From Paraburkholderia ribeironis (GTDB taxonomy: Bacteria > Pseudomonadota > Gammaproteobacteria > Burkholderiales > Burkholderiaceae), in contig NZ_CYGX02000015.1 of assembly GCF_900019265.1 (NCBI RefSeq), positions 62,150-126,149 of the forward strand: 64,000 nucleotides of DNA. Direction: 5' to 3'. Each line of letters begins with the position of its first letter. Position 1 is the first letter of the stretch. The notes beneath the pieces were generated by a model that saw nothing but the letters and a program-made list of their open reading frames with translations, was not told the DNA's origin and ran no database searches. The position numbers and the translations under genes are program-made. This document shows positions 9,081 to 17,728 of the stretch, one piece after another.

Positions 9081-9402
9081 ACTGACAGGGCGGGCGGCGC
9101 ACCGCGCGGCGCCGCGCCACTAACAAGGACCATCGGACTCGAACCGACCGCGTAAGCCGCTTCGGCTTGCGCGCCACCACCCAATCCTGCGAGAATCCTC
9201 GCGCCCAGCGGGGCCCGCAGCGTCCGCGCGCCACCTGTGTTTAAATCCGCCTTCGCGCCAACGCGTGCGTGTGCGCCGGCCGACCTGCCGCCAACGTGAT
9301 CCAGGTGCGGTCCAGGTGCGGAGCATGCGCCGCGTGTTCGCCGCGCGCCCGCTTGGCGCGAACCATTTCAATTCTCTTCATTGCATTCTCAGGAGCGCGG
9401 TT
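9081..9402. other. Intergenic region with a short hairpin
   Basis: This 322-base stretch contains no gene. A 6-bp stem with a 3-base loop (AAGCCG-CTT-CGGCTT, 9154-9168) is present without a following T-run, so it is not a clear terminator. A GGACTCGAACC string at 9135-9145 resembles a tRNA T-arm on the minus strand, but no tRNA can be folded around it. Confidence 0.45.
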
Positions 9403-10431
9403 GTGTGGCATTTTCCGGTTGCGATTCCACCCTCGCTGAGCGTTTGGGCCGTTTTCATGAGCGTGCTCATCACACAGCTCGGTGTGCCGATTCCGGCCGC
9501 GCCGATGCTGGTTTTCGGTGGAACCATGGCCGCCATGGGACAAACCTCGTATGTCAATGTCGTATGCGCCGCGGTCGTCGCGACGCTGCTCGCCGACTCG
9601 TTGTGGTTCTTTACCGGACGCGCGTACGGCCGTCGTCTGCTGAACTATCTGGTGCGTTTCTCGCTGTCGCTGGACACCACCGTCCGCGTCGCACGCAATA
9701 CCTACGAACGTTATGGCGCGCCGATTCTCACCGTCGCGAAGTTTCTGCCGGGCCTCGGTCTGATCTCTGCGCCGCTGCTCGGCACGACCGCGATCGGCGT
9801 CGGTGTGTTTCTGTGGTGGGATCTGGTCGGCGCGACGCTATGGGCTAGCGCATGGGTGATCGGCGGCGTGGCGTTGCACGATCAGATCGTGCAACTGGTG
9901 CTGCTCGTGCGGCAAAACGGCGGGACGATTTTCGATGCGTTCGCTGCGATCTTCATCGCCGCGCTGCTGTACCGCTGGGTGCGCCGTTTGCAGTTCCGGC
10001 GCTGGCTCGCGCATACGCGCATCACGCCGGATCAGCTCGACGCGTTGATGAAATCCAATGAGCCGCCGCTGATTCTCGATGCGCGGCCACACAGCGTGCG
10101 CGAAAAGGAGTCGCACCGCATTGCCGGCGCGCGGCCGCTGGATCTCGATTCACCCGAGCCGATTCATCCCGAACTGCTGAACCGGCCGATCGTCGTCTAT
10201 TGCGTGTGTCCGAACGAAGCGACGGCCAAGCGTATCGTCAGTCAGTTGCATCGCAAGAATATTCACCATATCCGCGCGCTCAAAGGCGGCCTCGACGCGT
10301 GGGAGAAACGCGGCTATCCGGTCGAGCCGCTGCCGCCCGACTTCAATACGGCGATGGCGCACATGATCGAGGATCAAGGCAACGAAGGCGAATATACCGT
10401 GCGTGCGAGGCTGGCGAAACACGCGCGATGA
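9403..10431 (+). CDS. DedA family membrane protein fused to a rhodanese domain
   Basis: A protein of 342 residues. The first two thirds form a DedA/SNARE-associated membrane domain with VPIPAAPMLVFGG near the start and the FLPGLGLISAPLLGTT block. The last 110 residues form a rhodanese domain with ILDARPHSVRE and a catalytic-loop cysteine in VVYCVCPNEATA. The GTG at 9403 was chosen because AGGAG sits seven bases before it; the open frame continues upstream without a family match. DedA proteins are implicated in lipid recycling and proton-motive-force-dependent stress tolerance. The rhodanese part would face the cytoplasm and may bind sulfane sulfur or act as a sensor. Confidence 0.9.
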   Translation: MWHFPVAIPPSLSVWAVFMSVLITQLGVPIPAAPMLVFGGTMAAMGQTSYVNVVCAAVVATLLADSLWFFTGRAYGRRLLNYLVRFSLSLDTTVRVARNTYERYGAPILTVAKFLPGLGLISAPLLGTTAIGVGVFLWWDLVGATLWASAWVIGGVALHDQIVQLVLLVRQNGGTIFDAFAAIFIAALLYRWVRRLQFRRWLAHTRITPDQLDALMKSNEPPLILDARPHSVREKESHRIAGARPLDLDSPEPIHPELLNRPIVVYCVCPNEATAKRIVSQLHRKNIHHIRALKGGLDAWEKRGYPVEPLPPDFNTAMAHMIEDQGNEGEYTVRARLAKHAR

Positions 10432-10447
10432 TCGGGCGACTTGCCGC

Positions 10448-10495
10448 GCTGTTCCTTCACGCTGTTCCTTCACGCTGTTCCTTCACGCTGTTCTT
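10448..10495. repeat. 13-bp tandem repeat just after the DedA gene
   Basis: Three perfect copies of GCTGTTCCTTCAC and a partial fourth begin 17 bases after the DedA-rhodanese stop codon. Confidence 0.92.
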
Positions 10496-11480
10496 TTCGA
10501 TAATGAGCAGACAGCGCGCGACTTTCTTTTAACAGATGTCTCAATGTCATACGCGCGACACAGACCAATGCTAATCGTTGCAATGCTGGAGCAATACCCA
10601 GCCGCGATGACCGGCTATGCATGCCGCAAAGATCTTCTTTTGATTGTCGCCGCATCGTTTTCGGGGAAGTTCGGCCCATCATTGTCGAAAATGATTTGAC
10701 GGCGTTATTGGCTCGTATATGCTGCTCATAAGGCGGTCGTCGCGCCCGCGTCACGAGACATCACCGGTGTCTTGCCACGCGGCGAATTCAGTTCGCGCAG
10801 TTGCGAGACGATTCTCCTGACGTCCTGCTTCTTTAAGCGCCGCGTGCGGATTTTGAACAGGCCGTTCAATACGTTCAACGTTGCCAGTCGAGTGTAATCG
10901 TGAGAGTCCGATGCCCTTTGGTGAGATGGAATCGTAGTCAGGCGGGTTGTCCCCGCGCTGACGGCGTCATCACCGACGGCAGCAACGGCAGCCTTGCGTT
11001 CCGCCGCTTTCTGTCCGTCTTCACGATCCTGTCCCGCCGTTCAGTTCGACGTCACAACTCCATTTCCGCACGCGCCTTCATCGCGGTGCGTACAGACGAA
11101 GTCGCTTCGCTGCTGCCGTAGCGCCTCCTTCCTTTTCGCCGTTCGATTCGTCCGTTTGCGTGAGCGCGCCCTTGTGGGTCTGACACTGCGCAGGAGCGGT
11201 GCTGCCCGCCGTCGATGCGCTTCGTGCGGCCTGGATTGAGTCGCGCATCGCGGCGGATCGAACCGGACAGCGCACGCGATTGCGACGCGCGGCGAGTCCT
11301 TTCCGTCGACGACGACCGCCCGCATGACCCTGGCGGCCTGGCGCCTTGCGCCCGGCTGTGGAATCGTGCCGCGCCGTGTTCGACATGGTTCATACCGCGT
11401 CCCGCGGGGAACGCACCGAAGGAAGTTCCCTTGCGGGAACTTCGAAGGTAGTCCCTTCTGACCACCCACATCTATTCGTT
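10496..11480. other. Gene-poor 985-base region before the polyamine genes
   Basis: No protein family is recognised on either strand. A plausible sigma-70 promoter lies on the plus strand at 10696-10723 (TTGACG, 16 bases, TATGCT), about 760 bases before the next gene. On the minus strand an open frame of about 100 codons (roughly 10739-11047) lacks any usable start codon near its beginning. It contains a non-random-looking stretch, DYTRLATLNVLNGLFKIRTR, and could be a gene remnant. The last part holds the palindrome at 11422-11443. Confidence 0.4.
11422..11443. promoter_or_regulatory. Perfect 9-bp inverted repeat before puuD
   Basis: GAAGTTCCC and GGGAACTTC flank a 4-base spacer, ending 37 bases before the puuD start codon. 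It could be an operator for a dimeric repressor of the polyamine genes, or a hairpin in the leader RNA. No regulator gene lies next to it. Confidence 0.55.
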
Positions 11481-12275
11481 ATGCGAAATAAACCACTAGT
11501 CGGCATCAGCGCCGATAGAACGATGATCGGAGCCCACCCGTCGCACGTGGTGGGCGAGAAGTACATTGCCGCGATCGTGGACGGTTCGCAGGCGCTGGCC
11601 ATGCTGCTGCCGGCACTCGGTGAACGCCAATCCGTCGAGGACGTGCTGGCGACGATCGACGGCCTGTTGTTGACCGGCAGCTATTCGAACGTCGAGCCGC
11701 ATCGCTACGGCGGCAAGCCCAGTGCGCCAGACACCCCGCGCGACGCCGCACGCGATGCGACGACGCTGCCGCTTCTGCGCGCGGCAATCGTCGCCGGTGT
11801 GCCGGTGCTGGCCATATGCCGAGGCTTGCAGGAAATGAATGTTGTGTTCGGCGGGACATTGCATCAAAGCGTTCACGCGGTGGCAGGCCTGAACGACCAT
11901 CGCGAGAACAGCCAGGACGACCTCGACGTGCAATACGCGCCGTCTCACGCGATCACGCTGACGCAAGGCGGCTTGTTGCAGCGCCTCGCAGGCGGCACGA
12001 ATGAAGCGCGCGTGAATTCCCTGCATGGCCAGGGCATCGCGCGGCTGGGCGCGGGCCTCATGGCCGAAGCCATCGCGCCGGACGGCCTGATAGAAGCAGT
12101 CAGCGTGACGGGTGCGCGCGCTTTCGCGCTGGGTGTGCAGTGGCACCCGGAGTGGAAACATGCCGACGACGCGCTGTCCCGCGCGATCTTTCGCGCGTTC
12201 GGCGACGCCTGTCGCGTTCGGATGCGCGGCAAGCCAGGCTATGGCGCGGTATCCGCCGCTGTTACGCACGCCTGA
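11481..12275 (+). CDS. puuD: Gamma-glutamyl-GABA hydrolase family protein (class I glutamine amidotransferase fold)
   Basis: A cytoplasmic hydrolase of 264 residues. It would release 4-aminobutyrate from gamma-glutamyl-GABA in the glutamylated putrescine route. The nucleophile elbow AICRGLQEMNVVFGG supplies the cysteine, and QWHPEWK supplies the His-Glu pair. The beginning (KPLVGISADR) matches the family, supporting the ATG at 11481 although the ribosome site is weak. It is the first gene of a three-gene unit with puuA 32 bases and a spuC-like aminotransferase further downstream. Confidence 0.9.
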   Translation: MRNKPLVGISADRTMIGAHPSHVVGEKYIAAIVDGSQALAMLLPALGERQSVEDVLATIDGLLLTGSYSNVEPHRYGGKPSAPDTPRDAARDATTLPLLRAAIVAGVPVLAICRGLQEMNVVFGGTLHQSVHAVAGLNDHRENSQDDLDVQYAPSHAITLTQGGLLQRLAGGTNEARVNSLHGQGIARLGAGLMAEAIAPDGLIEAVSVTGARAFALGVQWHPEWKHADDALSRAIFRAFGDACRVRMRGKPGYGAVSAAVTHA

Positions 12276-12307
12276 GACGCTCACGCACCAAATCAGAGAG
12301 AACGACC

Positions 12308-13642
12308 ATGCATGACATCGACGAATTTCTGAAGAAGCACCACATCACCGAAATCGAAGCGATCATTCCGGATATGGCCGGGATCGCACGCGGCAAGATC
12401 ATTCCGCGCAGCAAGTTCGAATCCGGCGAGTCCATGCGCTTGCCGCAGGCGGTGATGATCCAGACCGTCACCGGCGACTATCCCGAGGACGGATCGCTGA
12501 CCGGCGTCACCGACCCCGACATGATCTGCGTGCCCGATGCGAGCACGATCCGGATGATTCCGTGGGCAGTCGATCCGACCGCACAGGTGATTCACGATTG
12601 CGTTCACTTCGATGGCACGTCCGTCGAAATCTCGCCGCGCTTTGTATTGCGACGCGTGCTCGACCTCTATAAGGCCAAAGGCTGGAAGCCGGTCATCGCG
12701 CCCGAACTCGAGTTCTACCTGGTCGACATGAACCGCGACCCGGACCTGCCGCTGCAGCCGCCAATTGGTCGCACCGGTCGGGCTGAAACCGGACGTCAAG
12801 CGTACTCGATCGAAGCAGTCAACGAATTCGATCCGCTCTTCGAAGACATCTACGAGTACTGCGACGTGCAGGAACTGGAAGTCGACACGCTGATTCACGA
12901 AGTCGGCGCGGCGCAGATGGAAATCAACTTCATGCACGGCGATCCATTGAAGCTCGCCGACAGCGTATTCCTGTTCAAGCGGACGGTACGCGAAGCGGCG
13001 CTGCGCCACAAGATGTACGCGACCTTCATGGCCAAGCCGATGGAAGGCGAACCGGGCTCGGCGATGCACATGCATCAAAGCCTCATCGACGAAGAAACCG
13101 GCCGCAACATATTCACGGGTACGGACGGCAAGCCGACCTCGTTCTTCACGAGCCATATCGCCGGCCTGCAGAAATATACGCCGGCGCTGATGCCGATTTT
13201 CGCGCCGTACATCAACTCGTATCGCCGGTTATCGCGCTTCATGGCCGCGCCAATCAACGTCGCCTGGGGTTACGACAACCGCACGGTGGGTTTCCGCATT
13301 CCGCATTCAGGGCCGGCCGCGCGCCGCATCGAAAACCGCATTCCGGGCGTGGACTGCAATCCCTATCTGGCGATCGCCGCGACACTGGCCGCGGGCTATC
13401 TCGGCATGACGCAAAAACTCGATGCCACCGAGCCGCTGCTCAGCGACGGTTACGAATTGCCGTACCAGTTGCCGCGCAATCTTGAAGAAGGCCTGACGCT
13501 GATGAGCGCCTGCGAGCCGATCGCCGAGGTACTCGGCGAGAAGTTCGTCAAAGCTTACCTCGCGCTGAAAGAAACCGAATACGAGGCGTTTTTCCGCGTG
13601 ATCAGTTCATGGGAACGCCGGCATTTGCTGCTGCACGTCTGA
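12308..13642 (+). CDS. puuA: Glutamine synthetase family protein, probable gamma-glutamylputrescine synthetase
   Basis: A ligase of 444 residues that joins glutamate to putrescine with ATP. Glutamine synthetase motifs are present: PELEFYLVD, MEINFMHGD, GSAMHMHQSL, the substrate loop region NRTVGFRIPHSGPAARRIENR and DCNPYLAIAA. True GlnA is excluded by length and context: it lies between puuD and a putrescine-type aminotransferase. AACGACC precedes the ATG, a weak ribosome site, so coupling to puuD translation is likely. Confidence 0.9.
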   Translation: MHDIDEFLKKHHITEIEAIIPDMAGIARGKIIPRSKFESGESMRLPQAVMIQTVTGDYPEDGSLTGVTDPDMICVPDASTIRMIPWAVDPTAQVIHDCVHFDGTSVEISPRFVLRRVLDLYKAKGWKPVIAPELEFYLVDMNRDPDLPLQPPIGRTGRAETGRQAYSIEAVNEFDPLFEDIYEYCDVQELEVDTLIHEVGAAQMEINFMHGDPLKLADSVFLFKRTVREAALRHKMYATFMAKPMEGEPGSAMHMHQSLIDEETGRNIFTGTDGKPTSFFTSHIAGLQKYTPALMPIFAPYINSYRRLSRFMAAPINVAWGYDNRTVGFRIPHSGPAARRIENRIPGVDCNPYLAIAATLAAGYLGMTQKLDATEPLLSDGYELPYQLPRNLEEGLTLMSACEPIAEVLGEKFVKAYLALKETEYEAFFRVISSWERRHLLLHV

Positions 13643-13679
13643 GAGCGCCGCCCGCAAACGCAGAACTATTGGAGGCAAT

Positions 13680-15128
13680 ATGAGCTACAGAACAGAAGAA
13701 CTCGCTGATGCAAAACCGGCACTGCCCGCGCAACCGGCCGCAATCGCACTGGCCGCGCAGACAGCACCACGCAGCACCGCCGAATACCGCGCACTCGACG
13801 CCGCTCATCACATCCATCCGTTTTCGGATATGGGCTCGCTCAATCGCAGCGGCAGCCGCGTGATCGTGAAAGCTCAGGGCGTGTACCTGTGGGACTCGGA
13901 AGGCAACCAGATCGTCGACGGCATGGCGGGACTCTGGTGTGTGAACGTCGGCTACGGCCGCAAGGAACTCGCCGACGCCGCGTACCGGCAGATGCGGGAA
14001 CTGCCCTACTACAACACTTTCTTCAAGACCACGCATCCGCCTGTGGTCGAACTGTCGGCGCTGCTAGCGGAGCTGGCGCCCGAGCCGTTCAATCACTTCT
14101 TCTATTGCAATAGCGGTTCCGAAGGCAACGACACAGTGCTGCGCATCGTCCATCGATACTGGGCGATACAGGGCAAGCCGGCGAAGAAAATCGTCATCTC
14201 GCGCAAAAACGGCTACCACGGTTCGACGATCGCGGGCGGCACACTGGGCGGCATGGGTTACATGCACGAACAGATGCCGTCGAAAGTCGAGAACATCGTG
14301 CATATCGACCAGCCGTATTTTTTTGGCGAAGCGCAACCCAATCAGACACCTGAAGAATTCGCGCTGGCTCGCGCGCAGCAACTGGAAGCGAAGATCCTCG
14401 AAATCGGCGCGCAGAATGTGGCCGCGTTCATCGGTGAGCCTTTCCAGGGAGCGGGCGGCGTGATCTTCCCGGCCTCGACCTACTGGCCGGAAATTCAACG
14501 CATCTGCCGCAAGTACGACATTCTGCTGGTCGCCGATGAAGTGATCGGCGGTTTCGGCCGCACCGGCGAATGGTTCGCGCATCAGCACTTTGGCTTCGAG
14601 CCGGATCTGATCACGCTCGCGAAGGGCCTCACGAGCGGCTATGTGCCGATGGGCGCGGTCGGCCTGCATGACCGCGTCGCCGAAGCGATCATCGAGAACG
14701 GCGACTTCAACCACGGCCTCACCTACTCGGGTCACCCGGTGGCGGCTGCCGTCGCGCTCGCCAACCTCAGGCTGTTGCGCGACGAAAAGATCGTCGAGCG
14801 CGTGAAGAACGACACTGGGCCGTACTTTCAGAAGACGTTGCGCGATACCTTCGCCAACCACCCGATCATCGGCGAGATCGCCGGCGCGGGGCTCGCGGCC
14901 GGTCTGCAACTCGCAGAAGACCCTCACACGCGCAAACGCTTCGCCAATAGCGACGTCGGCACGATCTGCCGCGACTTCTGCTTCAACGGCAACCTGATCA
15001 TGCGCGCGAGCGGCGACCGGATGCTGCTGTCGCCGCCGCTCGTGATCAGCAGGCGGGAGATCGACGAAATCGTCTCGAAGGCGAAAATCGCCATCGACGC
15101 AACCGCACAGCAGCTCGGCATGTCGTGA
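13680..15128 (+). CDS. spuC: Class III aminotransferase, probable putrescine-pyruvate aminotransferase
   Basis: A PLP enzyme of 482 residues. The lysine that binds PLP lies in ITLAKGLTSGYVPMGAV, preceded by LLVADEVIGGFGRTG. The early block HHIHPFSDMGSLNRSGSRV is characteristic of the SpuC/omega-amino acid transaminase group. It probably transfers the amino group of putrescine (or its glutamyl derivative) to pyruvate. GGAGGCAAT precedes the ATG. It is the last gene of the polyamine unit and converges with the Rieske gene, 63 bases away. Confidence 0.9.
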   Translation: MSYRTEELADAKPALPAQPAAIALAAQTAPRSTAEYRALDAAHHIHPFSDMGSLNRSGSRVIVKAQGVYLWDSEGNQIVDGMAGLWCVNVGYGRKELADAAYRQMRELPYYNTFFKTTHPPVVELSALLAELAPEPFNHFFYCNSGSEGNDTVLRIVHRYWAIQGKPAKKIVISRKNGYHGSTIAGGTLGGMGYMHEQMPSKVENIVHIDQPYFFGEAQPNQTPEEFALARAQQLEAKILEIGAQNVAAFIGEPFQGAGGVIFPASTYWPEIQRICRKYDILLVADEVIGGFGRTGEWFAHQHFGFEPDLITLAKGLTSGYVPMGAVGLHDRVAEAIIENGDFNHGLTYSGHPVAAAVALANLRLLRDEKIVERVKNDTGPYFQKTLRDTFANHPIIGEIAGAGLAAGLQLAEDPHTRKRFANSDVGTICRDFCFNGNLIMRASGDRMLLSPPLVISRREIDEIVSKAKIAIDATAQQLGMS

Positions 15129-15191
15129 CGCCAGTCGATTTGCGACAACAATTCGCGACTGCTATCGGCGTTGCTTTGACGCCCCCCGTCG

Positions 15192-16448
15192 TCAGAGGCC
15201 ATGCGCCTTGAGCCGCGCCGTGTACCAGTCGACGAACTGGTCGACATAGGTTTCCGTGAACTGAGAGTACGGTCCGGGAATGTAACCCGGGTCCTGCGCG
15301 CCGCGATGATTAACGGCAACGAGGCGAGCATCTTGCGCATTTGTGGCGACCCATACCTCAGTCAGTTTGTTGATGTCATAGTCCACTCCCTCGACCGCGT
15401 CAGCGTGAACGAGCCACTTCGTGCGCACCAACGTTTTTTCCGGGGTAAGCGGGATGATGTAGGAAATCATGGCGTGGTCACTCATCACATGGGTCCACGA
15501 GTTGTGAGTCCACATATGTGTGTCTCCCAGGTCACGCCGTGAAGAATTACCCAGCAGCTTTTGACACGCCACCCTGGTGTCCATGGTCTGGGATTCTCCG
15601 CATCCCGCAATGACCAGACGTTGAGTCCGGAAATGCGTAGCCACGTCCCCACTCAGTTCTTCCACCGGCGAGCACAGCAATCCCTCCTTTTCCCACCCAT
15701 CCTGACTGGCAGCGTTGCGCTTGTGGTACTCGTCGAGGGCGCGCAGCGACTCTTCATTCATTTCGTCGGTGCTGAAGCCAAAATCCTCCGGCAGAAAAGA
15801 TACCGTCAGTTCCGGGTGCCCCGCCTCGCAGTGATAGCACTCGCGATTGTTCTCCATGACGAGTTTCCAGTTACCGTCTTCGATAATCTCCGCTTCATAC
15901 GCAATCCTCGTGTTCTGCAAATCGTACGGAGCAAAGCGCGGCGCCATCGTCGTTGCCAACTTCGCGATGTCAGCCGGCGGTTCGTCTGCGAGGCAGACAA
16001 AGACGTGTGTTCCAACGACCTTGATGTGAACCGGCAACAGGCTGCGGCACGTCGGGTCGAAATGCTTTCCCATGTGTTTCGTGTGACGCAGGCTTCCATC
16101 GAGGTCATACGTCCACTGATGATAGGGACATACGAGCATGCCAACCGTCGACTTTCCGGCCTCCTTCAATCGCGCTCCACGGTGACGACAGACGTTGCGA
16201 TAGGCACGAATGTTTTCGCTGTCATCCCGCACGAGGATCACCGATGCTTTGCCGATATCGACAACGGAAACGTCGCCCGGTTCGGGTATGTCCGCGGTTA
16301 CTCCGACCAGAATCCAGTGCTTGTGGAAGAAGATATCAACGTCCGTTTCGAAGACGTCTTGTCGGACAAAGGCCCCTCCGGGTAGTCCGCATCCTGGCTC
16401 ACGGCTGCGGATAAGCTCACCAAGGGTCTTCAATGGAACTTCTGACAT
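15192..16448 (-). CDS. Rieske non-heme iron oxygenase, alpha subunit (GbcA-like N-demethylase)
   Basis: An oxygenase of 418 residues. The Rieske cluster ligands are C87-x-H89 (VCRHRGARL) and C107-x2-H110 (CPYHQWTYDLDG). The mononuclear iron site lies at about 200-212 in ENNRECYHCEAGHPEL, giving two histidines. This ECYHC pattern is typical of betaine-type N-demethylases (glycine betaine GbcA, stachydrine Stc2) more than of aromatic dioxygenases. It would hydroxylate an N-methyl group, releasing formaldehyde, and needs a reductase; the best candidate is at 27507. The ATG at 16448 follows TTGGAG. The gene is last in a minus-strand series behind a LysR regulator and a betaine transporter. The substrate is inferred from context only. 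Confidence 0.9.
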   Translation of the reverse strand: MSEVPLKTLGELIRSREPGCGLPGGAFVRQDVFETDVDIFFHKHWILVGVTADIPEPGDVSVVDIGKASVILVRDDSENIRAYRNVCRHRGARLKEAGKSTVGMLVCPYHQWTYDLDGSLRHTKHMGKHFDPTCRSLLPVHIKVVGTHVFVCLADEPPADIAKLATTMAPRFAPYDLQNTRIAYEAEIIEDGNWKLVMENNRECYHCEAGHPELTVSFLPEDFGFSTDEMNEESLRALDEYHKRNAASQDGWEKEGLLCSPVEELSGDVATHFRTQRLVIAGCGESQTMDTRVACQKLLGNSSRRDLGDTHMWTHNSWTHVMSDHAMISYIIPLTPEKTLVRTKWLVHADAVEGVDYDINKLTEVWVATNAQDARLVAVNHRGAQDPGYIPGPYSQFTETYVDQFVDWYTARLKAHGL

Positions 16449-16682
16449 CGCTTTTCTCCAACGTTGACGGTGTACCGGGACTTCGAATGTTCCCGCGTTA
16501 TCCCTGAGTATTGGATTGCTGAAAAACGGCGTCAATGCGCTTTATTTTCCCGGAAGTATTACTTTGAATCATGGGTGCGGCGCGTTGCCTGGAGGCACTA
16601 CGAGGTGCATGAACGCGTGCTCGCTGCCGCGGGGGCGCGGCGTTTCATATGCTCAAGCCAACCGACGAGTATGACTACATGT

Positions 16683-17612
16683 TCAAGCAACACCCGCAGC
16701 GTTGCGGAGCAGTTCAATCAGCGTTTGAATCGTCGGGGACATGGTCTTACCGTGTGGCACGACGACGTAATAAGCGTCGCTCAGCGGTAGAGAAGCGCTT
16801 GTGAGACGAACAAGTTCGCCTGATGCCAGATGTTCGTGCAGCAGCCTTCCCCAACCAAGCGCGACTCCCTGACCAAGCCGTGCAGCCTGGATTGCATCTG
16901 TATAGAGACAGGTACGAACGCCATATTTGAGTTTGGTCGGACGTGCGCCAATGGCGCGAAACCATTCTTCCCAGGTCAACCAGCCCTCGGATGTCGGGTC
17001 ATACGCAATGAGCGTCATGTTCGCCAATTCTTCCAGCGATCCCGGCGTGCCATACTCATTTTTCCAGCCAGGCGAGCAAACCGGAAACACCTGCTCATCA
17101 AACAGTAAGTACGATGTCCCATCACCCCACTTTCCGTTGCCCCAGCGAATCGCAGCGTCCACTTCGTTGTGACGAAGGTCCGCGGTGAACATCGTCGTCG
17201 TGAGTCGAAGGCGCAGATTGGGTTGAAGACGCGTGAGCCTCGCGAGACTGGGCATCAAGCGGAAATGCGAGAACGCCGCCGTCGTCGCGAGCACAAGCTC
17301 CTCGTCCTCAATTCCGGTCGACAGGCGGTCAAATACGCCGGCGATTTTCCCCATCGCCTCTGCAACGACCGCATACAACGCTTCGCCCTCGCGCGTCAGC
17401 GTGGTGGTACGGTGCAACCGGTCCAGCAGACGGACGTCGAGCATTTCCTCGAGAAGCCGAACCTGCCGACTAACCGCCGCCTGTGTGACGCCAAGCTCGG
17501 AGGCAGCTACCGTGAAGCTTCGTAGTCTCGCCACCGCTTCAAATTCGACCAACGCCGTTAGCGACGGAATGAGTCGACGGTAACCCTTCGCGCCATCAGT
17601 GACTGCTTTCAT
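16683..17612 (-). CDS. LysR family regulator of the betaine genes
   Basis: A protein of 309 residues. The helix-turn-helix is ALVEFEAVARLRSFTVAASEL then TQAAVSRQVRLLEEM, followed by an effector domain with NEVDAAIRWGNG and QAARLGQGVALGW blocks of the GcvA type. The ATG at 17612 gives a normal N-terminus; the open frame upstream has no similarity. It lies between the Rieske oxygenase and the betaine-binding protein genes, all on one strand, so it is the likely activator of one or both. In pseudomonads the analogous genes use an AraC-type GbdR instead. Confidence 0.9.
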   Translation of the reverse strand: MKAVTDGAKGYRRLIPSLTALVEFEAVARLRSFTVAASELGVTQAAVSRQVRLLEEMLDVRLLDRLHRTTTLTREGEALYAVVAEAMGKIAGVFDRLSTGIEDEELVLATTAAFSHFRLMPSLARLTRLQPNLRLRLTTTMFTADLRHNEVDAAIRWGNGKWGDGTSYLLFDEQVFPVCSPGWKNEYGTPGSLEELANMTLIAYDPTSEGWLTWEEWFRAIGARPTKLKYGVRTCLYTDAIQAARLGQGVALGWGRLLHEHLASGELVRLTSASLPLSDAYYVVVPHGKTMSPTIQTLIELLRNAAGVA

Positions 17613-17728
17613 GGTGAGTTCGTGGAATTCTTTCGTACACGCTCCAAACACGGGCGGCAAGCAATACCGCCCGTTGGAGACTCGCCGCTCAAGCAGGAGC
17701 AGCGAGTCGAAACTGCTTCTGACCGCCT

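Noticed and set aside
9131..9180. A T-arm-like string on the minus strand suggesting a tRNA
   Set aside because: GGTTCGAGTCC can form a T-arm, but no acceptor stem, anticodon arm or D-arm can be folded around it, and the neighbouring hairpin has a 3-base loop.
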